Of a stretch of 64,000 nt of DNA, positions 48,601 to 56,765 are shown piece by piece. Made by a program: the position numbers and the translations under genes. Every line of letters starts with the position of its first letter. The first letter of the stretch is position 1. Under the pieces are notes generated by a model that saw only the letters and a list, made by a program, of their open reading frames with translations, ran no database searches and had not been told where the DNA came from. The DNA comes from an uncultured Ignatzschineria sp. GTDB lineage: Bacteria > Pseudomonadota > Gammaproteobacteria > Cardiobacteriales > Wohlfahrtiimonadaceae. Where the stretch lies: assembly GCA_945639195.1 (NCBI GenBank), contig CALZEE010000004.1:124001-188000 (forward strand), read 5' to 3'.

Positions 48601-49098
48601 ATTGGCGGGCTTGTCACCTCGTTCTATACCAGAATCAGTAAAGCCGGCAATAAGATGTACTTTGTGGTCTTAGATGATGGCCGCTCACGCGTTGAGCTTC
48701 GCCTCTACGAAAACACGATAGAAGAGTACAATCGCGAAATTGGCGTCGATAGCATTCTCTTTGTGCGCGGTGGCTACAGCTGGGATTCCTTCAACAACGC
48801 CATGACGCTAAGAACAACCTCGCTTCACTCGTTAGAAGAGATCCGCGAAACCAACGCGAAATACCTATTGATCGAAAACCACAGTCCTATCAATGTCAAA
48901 ACAACCAGCGAGATCTTCAAACGCTTAATGCTCCATAAAGATGATGAGAAAGGATTAGAAGTCGTCTTCAAATACACCAACCGCGAAAGCTCCGGTGTAT
49001 TGCGCTTAGAGCATCAAAAAATCATCCCAGATGAAGAATTGATCTCTAGCCTAAAGCAATACTTCCATGAATATATCCAAATCTCCATCGGCTACTAA
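45616..49098 (+). CDS. dnaE: DNA polymerase III alpha subunit
   Basis: An 1160-residue replicative polymerase. Order of domains: PHP domain at the N terminus (FNLHTEFSLVDGLIRI), the polymerase core with GPGRGSGAGSLVAW and the catalytic-Asp segment MPDFDVDFC near residue 395, FDFLGLRTL and FRPGPLESGMVEDFI, fingers with GYGFNKSHSAAYALLSYQT, then helix-hairpin-helix, OB-fold (VLIGGLVTSFYTR) and the C-terminal tau-binding region. Full length for the DnaE1 type. Single gene with its own terminator. Chromosomal housekeeping marker for this side of the capsule locus. Confidence 0.98.
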   Translation: MTFTHFNLHTEFSLVDGLIRIKPLFAKLKEAGMTAAVLTDLGNEFAAIKFYETANRSGIKPIFGADCLLLDADNKVGRITLIAQNYQGYLNLAELLSFGYRYNQVRGVPYITYEKLHEFAEGLIVILAKESHFGTALLNQDEAAAGKILTSFYAPFIEDHLYIGIKRLEQENDERFIQEVLPVIETFNLPLIALNDVRFLQESDFEAHEVRAAIQSGHSMLDPNRPKNYSPKQYLRSASEMEALFHDFPDAIENSIELVKRCTVELTLHKPQLPAFPIPEGMTIEEFFKAESYKGLVDRIGERTPENDKPNYWDRLDVELNVINNMGFPGYFLIVADFIQWAKDNEIPVGPGRGSGAGSLVAWALKITDLDPLPYDLLFERFLNPERVSMPDFDVDFCMEGRDRVIEYVANTYGREAVSQIATHGTMAAKAVIRDVGRALGHPYGFVDRIAKLIPMDIGITLEKAMMQEPELHDLYHQDEEVKILMDLAKQLEGLAKSVGRHAGGVVIAPTKLTDFSPLYCEEGSAALVTQYDKDDIEAAGLVKFDFLGLRTLTIIDWAIKNIAYNRDIKIDIQSLPLDDKGAFDLLKACQTTSVFQLESRGMKDLLRRMQPDTFEDIVALVALFRPGPLESGMVEDFINRKHGREEVAYPFDELEGVLKPTYGVIVYQEQVMQISQIIGNYSLGGADLLRRAMGKKLPEEMEKQRTLFMEGANTLGFDTEKAGRLFDLMEKFAGYGFNKSHSAAYALLSYQTAYLKCHYPAEFMAAVLSADLDHTDKIIIIIEEVKEMKIPLIRPSVNESYHAFTVNREGAIIYGLGALKGYGKAAALQLIEEREANGPYVDLFDFCRRIDLSKTSKRAIDILIRAGALDCLDSSVQTVADRTAYRAKLMATMGEAIRLADQHRKNESSGQGDIFGLFEAEPSAEPQYALQDAMPMTEKELLHAEKAVLGFFFSAHPIDQYRSELEAVITTSLTTLKNMPEPQYHSRGHDDSVLIGGLVTSFYTRISKAGNKMYFVVLDDGRSRVELRLYENTIEEYNREIGVDSILFVRGGYSWDSFNNAMTLRTTSLHSLEEIRETNAKYLLIENHSPINVKTTSEIFKRLMLHKDDEKGLEVVFKYTNRESSGVLRLEHQKIIPDEELISSLKQYFHEYIQISIGY

Positions 49099-49103
49099 CT
49101 CCA

Positions 49104-49128
49104 AAAGCACCTCACAAGGTGCTTTTTT
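49104..49128 (+). terminator. rho-independent terminator of dnaE
   Basis: The stem AAAGCACCT / AGGTGCTTT with a 5-base loop and a T-run, 6 bases after the dnaE stop codon. Confidence 0.92.
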
Positions 49129-49153
49129 ATTGCAAGTTGATTCATTACCCGCA

Positions 49154-49920
49154 AAAGAACCATGGCTTTATATCCTCAGATAAATCCGTAAATGCCGGCA
49201 TTACGGCTGAACTTCTAAGGCGATCTCGTGTCGGCATAAGGGCATCTCATGTTACATGAAAGGCATCTTCCATAGCCGCATTCAAGCATCTGAAAAATCT
49301 CGCGCTCAAAATGCTAGAACGGCATCTACTTGCCACATCACATTTCTATTCCTTCGCTGTCATTCCACCGGCAATAAATCACCCTTCAAAAGAACCATCG
49401 CTTTATATCCTCAGATAAATCCGGAAATGCCGGCATTATGGCTGAGCTTCTAAGACGATCTCGTGTCGGCATAAGGGCATCTCATGTTACATGAAAGACA
49501 TCTTCCATCGCCGCATTCAAGCATCTGAAAGATCTCGCTCTCAAAATGCCGGGACAGCCTTTACTTGCTGCATCACGTTTCTATTCCTTCGCTCTCATTC
49601 CTCCGGCAATAAATCACCCTTCAAAAGAACCATCGCTTTATATCCTCAGATAAACTCAGAAATGCCGGCATTATGGCTGAACTTCTAAGGCGATCTCGTG
49701 TCGGCATGAGGGCATCTCATGTTACATGAAAGGCATCTTCCATCGCCGCATTCAAGTATCTGAAAGATCTCGCTCTCAAAATGCCGGGACAGCCTTAATT
49801 GCCGCATCACGATTATCTTCCTTCGCACTCATTCCACCGGCAATGAATCAACCCACAAAAGAACGCTTTATGTCCGTAGTCAGCGCTAGAAATGCCGGCA
49901 TTTCACTGTAATGTCCGTAT
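49154..49920 (+). repeat. 235-bp tandem repeat, about 3.3 copies
   Basis: Matching landmarks recur exactly 235 bases apart: ATGAAAGGCATCTTCCAT or its variants at 49256, 49491 and 49726, and CTTTATATCCTCAGATAAA near 49171, 49401 and 49637. Copies are over 85% alike by eye. Each contains an ATGCCGGCATTATGGCTGA segment with the palindrome ATGCCGGCAT. The short frames of about 65 codons repeating in it are by-products of a period that is not a multiple of three (235). It fills the gap between dnaE and sfsA. Confidence 0.9.
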
Positions 49921-49959
49921 AATAACTCTCATTATTCATCCCTCAGACAATATAAAATT

Positions 49960-50691
49960 ATGAAATTTACGCCCGCCCTTGAAAAAGCAACGCTCCTGAA
50001 ACGCTATCGCCGTTTTTTAACCGATATCGAAACCGAAAGCGGTGAGATCATCACGATTCATTGCCCCAATACCGGCTCTATGCTCAACTGCTTGCAGCCC
50101 AATAGCGAGGCTTGGTATCAGCCTTCTACCGATCCGAATCGAAAAACGAAAGGCACTTGGGTGATTGCCACAACGCCCTTTCAGCGACTGGCAAATGTGA
50201 ATACGCATCTTGCCAATGGCTTGGTCGAAGAAGCGCTGGAAAACGGCGTGATTGATCTTGGTACGCCTTACAAAAAACTCCAACGAGAAGTAAAATACGG
50301 CAGCGAAAACTCGCGGATTGATCTCCGCCTCACGCATCATAATGCTGATGATGAAATGCCGGAAACCTATACTTACATTGAGGTAAAAAGCGTCACACTA
50401 GGATTTGCCGATAGCACCATCGCCGCATTCCCCGATGCCGTTACAACGCGTGGCACAAAGCACCTACGAGAACTCACGGAACTTGCGCAAAATGGCGTAA
50501 ATGCCGTATTGCTCTACTGCGTAAATCTCGAGGGGATTACCGCCGTTCGCCCCGCCGATGAGATAGACCCCGCTTATGGCATCGCACTTCGCCTCGCCGT
50601 TAAAAGCGGCGTTCGAGTCCTTGCTTATCGCGCGGATATCTCGCCGGAAGAGATCAAAATCGTGGAAGAAATCCCCGTCATTTTAGATTAA
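49960..50691 (+). CDS. sfsA: SfsA family protein (sugar fermentation stimulation)
   Basis: A 243-residue protein with the full SfsA pattern: RRFLTDIETESGEIITIHCPNTG near the N terminus, CPNTGSML, then SRIDLRL and YIEVKSVTL, which carry the Asp, Glu and Lys of a nuclease-like fold, and FPDAVTTRGTKHLREL. Its E. coli namesake was linked to maltose metabolism and DNA binding; the true activity is not settled. Single gene, starting about 40 bases after the 235-bp tandem repeat region. Confidence 0.95.
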   Translation: MKFTPALEKATLLKRYRRFLTDIETESGEIITIHCPNTGSMLNCLQPNSEAWYQPSTDPNRKTKGTWVIATTPFQRLANVNTHLANGLVEEALENGVIDLGTPYKKLQREVKYGSENSRIDLRLTHHNADDEMPETYTYIEVKSVTLGFADSTIAAFPDAVTTRGTKHLRELTELAQNGVNAVLLYCVNLEGITAVRPADEIDPAYGIALRLAVKSGVRVLAYRADISPEEIKIVEEIPVILD

Positions 50692-50722
50692 TCTTGATCA
50701 ATTGCCGGCATTGGTAGTCTAT

Positions 50723-51490
50723 TTAAGGTAATGAATCCTGATTACTCCATGAAAGTTTACTTAAAAATTGCTGGATACGCGGGTGATCAGTCTTCTCAAA
50801 AAATGCTTCTGTATCTGCAAATACAACGATCTCCCCTTGATCAATAAACATAATTTTATCAGCAACTTCCTTTGCAAAGGCTAATTCATGCGTAACAATA
50901 AGGAGCGTTTTCTGAGCCTGTGCTATCTGTTGAATCACAGCTAATACTTCATGTACTAATTCAGGATCTAGCGCAGAAGTTGGCTCATCTAACAGCAAGA
51001 CATCAGGCTCCAAGGATAAAGATCTGGCAATTGCCACCCGTTGCTGTTGCCCTCCGGATAATTGATTAGGATATTGATTCTCATATCCGGATAAGCCCAC
51101 TTGTGCTAAATAGGTTTTTGCAATCTCCTCAGCCTCTTTCCTAGCATAATTTTGTGAAGTCGTTAATCCAATTACAATATTGTTTAACGCAGTAAAATGA
51201 GGAAAAAGATTGAATGACTGAAAAACCATCCCTGTCTTTTCTCTTATTTGTCGTGCTTTTAGCTTACTAGCACTCTGCTTGATATTAGGATAACTAATAG
51301 ATTGATCATCAATAGTCAAAAAACCTGCATCAGGTATTTCTAAAAGATTGAGGCAGCGAATTAATGTTGATTTACCGGATCCTGATGGCCCAATAATCGC
51401 TATGACTTCACCACGCTTAATTGAGAATGAAAGATCTTTAAGAATTTCTTTTTGATAAAAAGACTTCGATAGCCCCTTAACATGAATCAT
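50723..51490 (-). CDS. polar amino-acid (cystine-type) ABC transporter ATPase
   Basis: A 255-residue ATPase with Walker A GPSGSGKS, the signature LSGGQQQRVAIARSL, Walker B VLLLDEPTSALDPE and H-loop VTHELAFA. The sequence pattern resembles the GlnQ/HisP/TcyN group, closest by eye to cystine transporters. Its ATG overlaps the permease stop by four bases. The binding-protein gene of the same operon is broken, so this transporter may be idle unless another binding protein serves it. Confidence 0.9.
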   Translation of the reverse strand: MIHVKGLSKSFYQKEILKDLSFSIKRGEVIAIIGPSGSGKSTLIRCLNLLEIPDAGFLTIDDQSISYPNIKQSASKLKARQIREKTGMVFQSFNLFPHFTALNNIVIGLTTSQNYARKEAEEIAKTYLAQVGLSGYENQYPNQLSGGQQQRVAIARSLSLEPDVLLLDEPTSALDPELVHEVLAVIQQIAQAQKTLLIVTHELAFAKEVADKIMFIDQGEIVVFADTEAFFEKTDHPRIQQFLSKLSWSNQDSLP

Positions 51491-52179
51491 ACATTCCCCC
51501 TAAAATGCTTGGTAAAGTAACGCTCTATAAGTATTAGGATTCGTTCTAAAACTAAACAAATTCCCCAATAAATAACAGCGGCAATCAGATACACTTCAAA
51601 TATTCGAGATGTTCTTCCAGCAATAATCTTGGCTTCTCCTATAATTTCCGGAACACCTATCACAAAAGCTAAGGATGTATTTTTAAGCTGAATTAACAAT
51701 AAGTTTCCGATTGAAGGCATCGCTATCGCTAAAGCTTGGGGTAAAACAATAAACACAAACACACTCAAGGTTGGCATATTTAACGACTTTGCCGCTTCGA
51801 CCTGCCCTTTTGGAACAGAGAGAATTCCGGAGCGAAACGTCTCTGCAAGATAGGCTCCAGCATTTAATGAAAAGGCTAAGCTCAAATAAGCAAAAGGAGA
51901 AATATTTGCCAAATATGGCATAATTCCTAACTGCTTAAAGATCATTGGCACACCATAATAGATTAAGAAAATCTGCACAAGAAGCGGAGTTCCGCGAATA
52001 AAAGAGATATAGAATCCTGCTAATTGTGTTAAAACAGGTACTTTATAAACTCTTAAAAGCGCAATAACCCCACCAATTGCTATCCCTACCAAAAATGAAA
52101 TTGCTGTTAAGCCTAACGTAATTGGCACACCTTGCAAAATAAAAGGAATAGCGTCCTTTAAATAACTGAGTTCAATCAC
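51487..52179 (-). CDS. polar amino-acid ABC transporter permease
   Basis: A 230-residue permease with about five membrane helices of the HisMQ type: GVPITLGLTAISFLVGIAIG at the start, FIRGTPLLVQIFLIYYGVP, the EAA loop region VPKGQVEAAKSLNMPTLSVF and a C-terminal LKNTSLAFVIGVPEI. Forms a homodimer with the ATPase in this family. Lies between the ATPase gene (overlap) and the broken binding-protein gene (18-base gap). Confidence 0.92.
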   Translation of the reverse strand: MIELSYLKDAIPFILQGVPITLGLTAISFLVGIAIGGVIALLRVYKVPVLTQLAGFYISFIRGTPLLVQIFLIYYGVPMIFKQLGIMPYLANISPFAYLSLAFSLNAGAYLAETFRSGILSVPKGQVEAAKSLNMPTLSVFVFIVLPQALAIAMPSIGNLLLIQLKNTSLAFVIGVPEIIGEAKIIAGRTSRIFEVYLIAAVIYWGICLVLERILILIERYFTKHFRGNV

Positions 52180-52197
52180 GAAAGCCTCCTATAGCAA

Positions 52198-52595
52198 CTA
52201 TTTTGTAAGATCCTGATCGAAATATTTAATCGATAATGCAGACAAAGTTCCATCCTCATGAAGTGTGCGCAACGCATCATCAATCCGTTCTTTTATTTGC
52301 TCCCCTTCAGGGCTCTTAGAGAGAATAAGATGAATTTTGGCATCATAAAAAGGATCACCTACAGGGGAAACTTCAACACGATTCGCCCTTGCTTGTTCAT
52401 AAGCGGTAACGGGGCTATTCATCACGGCATCCACACGATAATTAATCAATTCTTGGAACATCACGCCCACATCGCCATCGTAATAAATAATATTGATTTC
52501 ATTACCATTTTTCTGATTCCAATCCTCTAATACAAGAGAGTGATTGCTCCCAATAAAGTTGCAGAAACTAACAACCCTAAAATCATCTTTTTCAT
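52198..52595 (-). pseudogene. broken substrate-binding protein of the amino-acid ABC transporter
   Basis: A proper start exists at 52595 (GGAG 7 bases upstream) and encodes a signal peptide, MKKMILGLLVSATLLGAI, but that frame stops at 52527. The next frame encodes only the C-terminal half of a periplasmic amino-acid-binding protein (GSNHSLVLEDWNQKNGNEI to ALSIKYFDQDLTK). About 120 residues, including most of the first lobe, are missing, and the join near 52550 is out of frame. The open frame can be drawn from a TTG at 52608, but it would have no signal peptide. Thus an internal deletion with frameshift, leaving ATPase and permease intact. Confidence 0.85.
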
Positions 52596-52630
52596 AATTC
52601 TTCTCCAATCTTTTTTAACTAAGCTGCCAA

Positions 52631-52858
52631 TTAGCGCTTCACCACCGTAATCGACCAAGCGGCGTCACCGATCTGCTCGTAACTGGTGACATCATGTCCG
52701 GCTTCTGCTGCCCATCTTGGAATCGCTTCTGTCCCTTGCGTACAATCAAATTCAATCACAAGAGAATCGCCCACCGCTAAAGTTGTCATCTTCTCTTTCG
52801 CTTCGATTAAAGGGAATGGACACACAAGCCCTAAAGATTTTAATTCATAAACTGCCAT
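52631..52858 (-). CDS. tsuB: TusA-family sulfur carrier (TsuB-like)
   Basis: About 75 residues with the TusA pattern: a LKSLGLVCPFPLIEAKEKM segment with the reactive Cys13 in the CPxP motif, a helix, then VIEFDCTQGTEAIPRWAAEAG and a C-terminal strand. These carry sulfur as a persulfide. The start is one of two adjacent ATGs (52861 or 52858), with GGAG just upstream; an earlier GTG is less likely. It follows the YeeE/TsuA-type transporter gene on the same strand after about 340 bases. TsuA-TsuB pairs are known to take up thiosulfate, which supports the name. Confidence 0.85.
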   Translation of the reverse strand: MAVYELKSLGLVCPFPLIEAKEKMTTLAVGDSLVIEFDCTQGTEAIPRWAAEAGHDVTSYEQIGDAAWSITVVKR

Positions 52859-52876
52859 CATTATTCTCCTTGCCAC

Positions 52877-53198
52877 TTAAGGCACTTATTCTGTTTTACG
52901 TATTTACACTATTTGCTTAGTTTGTTTAATTTGATGCTTCATTTGAGGCTTAATTTTATAGACACTACCTATTAGCTCATTGGTCATAATATCTATCCAA
53001 TCAGCCTTCTTAATAATATTTTCTAGAGCTTTCTATTTCTCGCCAATCCCTATCTATCATCAGCAGAATCAGAATATATAGGCAATTTAGCAACAATAGA
53101 GATCCTTTCATTCATTTACCAACCATGATTCATTACAGCCCATTCGTTAGTTTTACTTACTATTAGTAACTATACGCTTACCAATGGTAAGTAAGATC
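52877..53198. other. 322-bp gap between tsuA and tsuB
   Basis: AT-rich, no gene recognised. Just after the tsuA stop codon is the inverted repeat CTTACC-ATT-GGTAAG (53177-53191) without a T-run, perhaps a weak hairpin. Confidence 0.4.
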
Positions 53199-54254
53199 TT
53201 ATGAGACAGAGGCAACAGCGCCGGCACTGCTTTTGGCGACGTTACGTGGTCTTACATAGACAAAGTACGCGGCAATCCAGACACCAAAGATTGTAAAGAG
53301 TAAGCCAATCCAACCTTTCCACGCCATGATAGACGTGTTGGTTAAACCATTGCCTATCGTACAACCGCCCGCTAAACTCGCCCCAATCCCCATGATGGCA
53401 CCGCCGATCACGCTAGAGATAATGATATTGGCACTTGGAACGCGCCATTTAAACTCACGGCTCCCTTTCGCGGCAATAAACGAGCCGATAAAGATCCCTA
53501 GCACTAAGAATACGCCCCAATCAATCAACCCCAAATCGCCGGTCACTAAGAAGCGAATAATATTCGCCGAAGGCGTTGTAATGCCCAATCCACTGTTTCT
53601 TCCTGCGGCAGAACTCAACGGCCAAGCGATCATCGCGATAATGCCGATCACAGCCCCTGCCACAAAAGGATGCCAGCGTTTTTCAAAGAGTAAGTGCAAC
53701 ACGCCGGTATGTTTTGCAGGTAATGAAGGGATTTTTACCTTCGGCTTACGTAAATGGGAGATCACTAATAAGGTGGTAATCACCACCAAGCCACTAATTA
53801 AAAGCCCTTGCCCAATGCCTAGCGTTTCGCTCATCGAGTTATTGACCACACCAAGGCTCGATACTTCATCTTGTAAGCCCTTCAGTGCGCCATACTTCAT
53901 GATTGCCGCAAAGAGCATATAAAAGAGTAACGCAATCCAGCTACCGATTAAGCCTTCTGCTGCGCGGTACCAAGTCCCTGTTGCACATCCTCCGGCAAGG
54001 ACAATGCCTACCCCAAAGAGCAAGCTCCCGGCGATAGAACCCACAAGTGAGAAAGTGCCGGTAGAGAGCGAAAGATACCCGCCCTTCACTAAGAAGAATA
54101 CCCCAATCGCCTGCACAGAAATCGCGATTAAAAAGGCGTAGAGCATCGTGAAGCTCTTTGTGAGATAGATATCTCTAAATCCGCCCGTCATACAGAATCT
54201 GGCTCTCTGCAAAATAAAGCCAAATAGAATCCCCACAAATAAACCCGTTATCAT
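53199..54254 (-). CDS. tsuA: YeeE/YedE-family thiosulfate transporter
   Basis: A 351-residue membrane protein of the YeeE/YedE fold with about nine or more helices in two pseudo-repeats. The three functional cysteines of the thiosulfate channel TsuA are matched: RARFCMTGGF (Cys21), AGGCATGTWYRAAEG (Cys90) and AGGCTIGNG (Cys298). Thiosulfate is thought to pass from Cys to Cys, helped by the TusA-like partner encoded downstream. It is preceded by a possible operator at 54324. Supplies sulfur for cysteine synthesis; not a general sulfate transporter. Confidence 0.88.
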   Translation of the reverse strand: MITGLFVGILFGFILQRARFCMTGGFRDIYLTKSFTMLYAFLIAISVQAIGVFFLVKGGYLSLSTGTFSLVGSIAGSLLFGVGIVLAGGCATGTWYRAAEGLIGSWIALLFYMLFAAIMKYGALKGLQDEVSSLGVVNNSMSETLGIGQGLLISGLVVITTLLVISHLRKPKVKIPSLPAKHTGVLHLLFEKRWHPFVAGAVIGIIAMIAWPLSSAAGRNSGLGITTPSANIIRFLVTGDLGLIDWGVFLVLGIFIGSFIAAKGSREFKWRVPSANIIISSVIGGAIMGIGASLAGGCTIGNGLTNTSIMAWKGWIGLLFTIFGVWIAAYFVYVRPRNVAKSSAGAVASVS

Positions 54255-54323
54255 TCCCTACTCCTTTAATGCCGGCAATTGACAGCCGCCTTTTCACTCG
54301 ATGCGATTCCTAAATCGCGCAAT

Positions 54324-54344
54324 AACATACTATATGTATATGTT
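54324..54344 (-). promoter_or_regulatory. possible operator upstream of tsuA
   Basis: AACATACTATATGTATATGTT, an imperfect palindrome with six matching outer bases (AACATA / TATGTT) and an AT-rich centre, 70-90 bases before the tsuA start. Similar to sites of ArsR-type sulfur regulators (BigR/SqrR/YgaV), but no such regulator gene is seen here. Confidence 0.3.
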
Positions 54345-54434
54345 TAGTTTTTTAACTCTAATATTAATATCACGCTTTCTCACAAAAGCAAAATTTATTG
54401 CATCAGCAATGTTATTTCGCCAATTTTAGGCAAC

Positions 54435-54458
54435 AAAAAAGGAACCTTTCGGTTCCTC
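54435..54458 (-). terminator. rho-independent terminator of apt
   Basis: On the minus strand, GGAACC-GAAA-GGTTCC with T6 following, about 35 bases after the apt stop codon. Confidence 0.88.
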
Positions 54459-54492
54459 TTTTCGCATCGCAGATATTTACTTATGGAAGGGC

Positions 54493-55011
54493 TTAATCTT
54501 CGTAAGTTAATAGTGACTTCACATTATGCCCATCTAACACACCCGGCTCATGGAGATAGAGAAGATCTGCCAAGAAGAGGATTCCCTCTACGCTCGCTTC
54601 CTCTTTTTCGACCATCTGAATAATCGCTTTAATCGTGCCGCCCGTTGCTAAAACATCATCTAAAATAAGCACTTTGTCGCCCTTGCGGACATCCCCTTTA
54701 TGCATCTCTTGGTAGTTATTGCCATACTCAAGCGAATACGCAACTTTATGGCATTCACGCGGGAGCTTGCCCGGCTTTCTCACCAAGACTAAACGCTTAC
54801 CTGTTTTCACTGCCACCGGCGCTGCAAAGATAAATCCACGCGCTTCAGGTGCAACGATCACATCCACCCCGAGTGATTCTACAAACTTGCTCATCTCATC
54901 GACAGTGTAACGATACGCTTCAACATTATTGAGTAATGGCGTTACATCTTTAAAATCCACCCCTTCAGCAGGGAAATCTTTAATACGGGCAATATACTGT
55001 TTTAAATCCAT
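54493..55011 (-). CDS. apt: adenine phosphoribosyltransferase
   Basis: A 172-residue purine salvage enzyme forming AMP from adenine and PRPP. It shows VIVAPEARGFIFAAPVA (51-67), the flexible-loop VRKPGKLP, and the PRPP-binding VLILDDVLATGGT (114-126). Length is normal. Single gene with its own terminator, in a housekeeping stretch. Confidence 0.96.
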   Translation of the reverse strand: MDLKQYIARIKDFPAEGVDFKDVTPLLNNVEAYRYTVDEMSKFVESLGVDVIVAPEARGFIFAAPVAVKTGKRLVLVRKPGKLPRECHKVAYSLEYGNNYQEMHKGDVRKGDKVLILDDVLATGGTIKAIIQMVEKEEASVEGILFLADLLYLHEPGVLDGHNVKSLLTYED

Positions 55012-55150
55012 TCTTAGACCTTAAAATTGAGCAAAATGAGAGCAACGGATCACCATAAATCATCTCAAATATCGATGCCGGTGATCTTCCTAACAAGTCC
55101 TTAATCATAGCATTATTCTCAGAAGAAAGAGAGCTTGCAAAAGGCGCTTT

Positions 55151-55381
55151 ATGATCCCGATCATTCCCCTTCTATCCGCCGCGATTCTCACGCTTTTTTT
55201 CATCTGGTTTAGCCAACAAGCGCGTAATGATAGGCGCTGCGCTGTGCGCTTTTTCTCCGGCATTTTGCAAGTAATCTACTTCAGCGATCCTTCAGCACGG
55301 CTTTTATCCGGCAAGTCTTCATACGACAAAGCTTTATCCGATAAGGCTTTATCCGGCAAGCCTTTCTCAGAAACCGTATAA
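55151..55381 (+). CDS. possible small membrane protein, unknown
   Basis: A 76-codon frame with one N-terminal hydrophobic segment (residues 2-19) and a C-terminal part that repeats LSGK/DKALS (SGKSSYDKALSDKALSGK). AAGGCG stands 6 bases before the ATG, a plausible ribosome site. The frame ends 50 bases before the sugar kinase gene. The repeats may simply reflect DNA repetition (CTTTATCCGG words), so it might not be translated. No family recognised. Confidence 0.35.
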   Translation: MIPIIPLLSAAILTLFFIWFSQQARNDRRCAVRFFSGILQVIYFSDPSARLLSGKSSYDKALSDKALSGKPFSETV

Positions 55382-55430
55382 TACCCGCAAGTTTGGGCAC
55401 CAATTACCTATCACCGGAGCGAGCAACAGC

Positions 55431-56420
55431 ATGAGTCAACAAGATATTCATCTCACCCATAATCCCTTAAAAGATGGCAAAATGCCGGCAATTATCTGCT
55501 TTGGCGAGATCCTGTGGGATATCTTTCATGATGCGGACGAAACCCGCGAAGTGCTCGGTGGCGCGCCGAGTAACCTCTGCTATTTCTTCAATGCACTCCA
55601 AACAACGCAGGCGGCATTATTGATCTCCCAAGTGGGCGATGATGCCTTAGGCGCAAAAGCATTAACGAAAATTGCGGCGCTCAATATGGCGCATATCATT
55701 CCCGTATCTTCCACACTGCCCACGGGAAGAGTGGATATTCTTATCAAAAATAATGAGCCAGAATATCGCTTTAATACCCCAGCAGCATGGGACGCGATTC
55801 CCTTCCCGCACTCGGCAAAAATGCCGGAGAATAGCATCAGCATGATCGCCTTTGGCTCGCTCGCCTCACGCGGTGTTGCCTCAATGCAGGAAGAAGCTGC
55901 GCTGGAATCGAGTTTTGAAACGCTCAAAAAACTCTTAAACGCGCACCCAAATGCGACGCGCTTTTTAGACTTAAATCTTCGTGCGCCGCATTTTGAAGAA
56001 TCGCGTATTGTGGCGCTCTTAAAATACGCAGATATTTTAAAGATCAATGAAACAGAATTTGCGTGGTTAAAATCCCGCTTCGCACTCACGGAGCTCTCCA
56101 CAAGAGATGCGCTCTTTGCGCTGATTACCAAGCTTTCACTGAATCTCATGATCCTCACATTAGGGGAAAATGGCAGTATCGTGATGAGCCCGACAGATTA
56201 CTCAGCGCTTAACGCAAAGCGAGTGGATCTCGTCAATACTGTTGGCGCGGGCGATAGTTTTGCCGCAGGATTCCTCTCCGCCATTAATCACGGCGCAAAC
56301 TTCCAAGCGGCGCACCGCTTCGCCAACGATCTCAGCAGTTACCTCTGCACCCAAGAAGGCGCCTTCGTAGAGATCCCCGAATCCTTCCGCCAAAAACTGG
56401 CGACGTTTTCGGAGTGGTAA
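55431..56420 (+). CDS. PfkB-family sugar kinase, probable fructokinase
   Basis: A 329-residue ribokinase-fold enzyme. It has the substrate-binding VLGGAPSNLCYF (42-53), CFGEILWDIF at the N terminus, DLNLRAPHFE, KINETEFAWL, TLGENGSIVM and the anion-hole/catalytic-base motif VGAGDSFAAGF (271-281, Asp275). The FGEILWD start and GGAPSN are typical of fructokinases. It phosphorylates fructose to fructose 6-phosphate, which would feed Pgi. Starts at the ATG with GGAG 11 bases upstream; a later ATG at residue 18 (MPAIICFGE) is possible. Confidence 0.88.
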   Translation: MSQQDIHLTHNPLKDGKMPAIICFGEILWDIFHDADETREVLGGAPSNLCYFFNALQTTQAALLISQVGDDALGAKALTKIAALNMAHIIPVSSTLPTGRVDILIKNNEPEYRFNTPAAWDAIPFPHSAKMPENSISMIAFGSLASRGVASMQEEAALESSFETLKKLLNAHPNATRFLDLNLRAPHFEESRIVALLKYADILKINETEFAWLKSRFALTELSTRDALFALITKLSLNLMILTLGENGSIVMSPTDYSALNAKRVDLVNTVGAGDSFAAGFLSAINHGANFQAAHRFANDLSSYLCTQEGAFVEIPESFRQKLATFSEW

Positions 56421-56429
56421 GCCACTAAT

Positions 56430-56765
56430 TCCGAAATTGCCGGAAGGTGTTCGTATCAAATCGGCTTGCACGGCGTCGGATTTAACTTTTATCATGCTTC
56501 AATAAGCCGGCTCGCCGACTGGTAAAAGCCTTCGGCTTTTAATCTGTATTTATATCGTTATCGTTCAAATGATTGCATTGGCACTTAAAGTGCCTCTCTC
56601 GCTGGCGCGGGATTTGAAGAAGCATGCAGCCATTCTACCCAGCTTTGAATCAACTTTGAAAATGCCGGAAGATATTTGTATCAAATAAACTTGCACGGCG
56701 TCGGATTTAACTTTTATCGTACTTCAATAAGTTGGTTCGCCGACTGGTAAAAGCCTTCGGCTTTT
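56430..56765 (+). repeat. two-copy array of the structured repeat, long form (array E)
   Basis: Two plus-oriented copies, TTGCACGGCGTCGGATTTAACTT at about 56466 and 56691 (period 225). The hairpin is the strongest form, TAAAAGCC-TTC-GGCTTTTA. The unit is about 40 bases longer than in array A, with an inserted ATCGTTATCGTTCAA segment. The last hairpin ends at the DUF3079 stop codon, where it could act as its terminator. Confidence 0.85.

Noticed and set aside
49256..49911. Three similar 61-65 codon frames
   Set aside because: They recur with the 235-bp tandem repeat, lose their frame at each unit because the period is not divisible by three, and have no ribosome sites.
53326..53922. 198-codon plus-strand frame inside tsuA
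   Set aside because: Antisense to a membrane-protein gene, a common source of long false frames.
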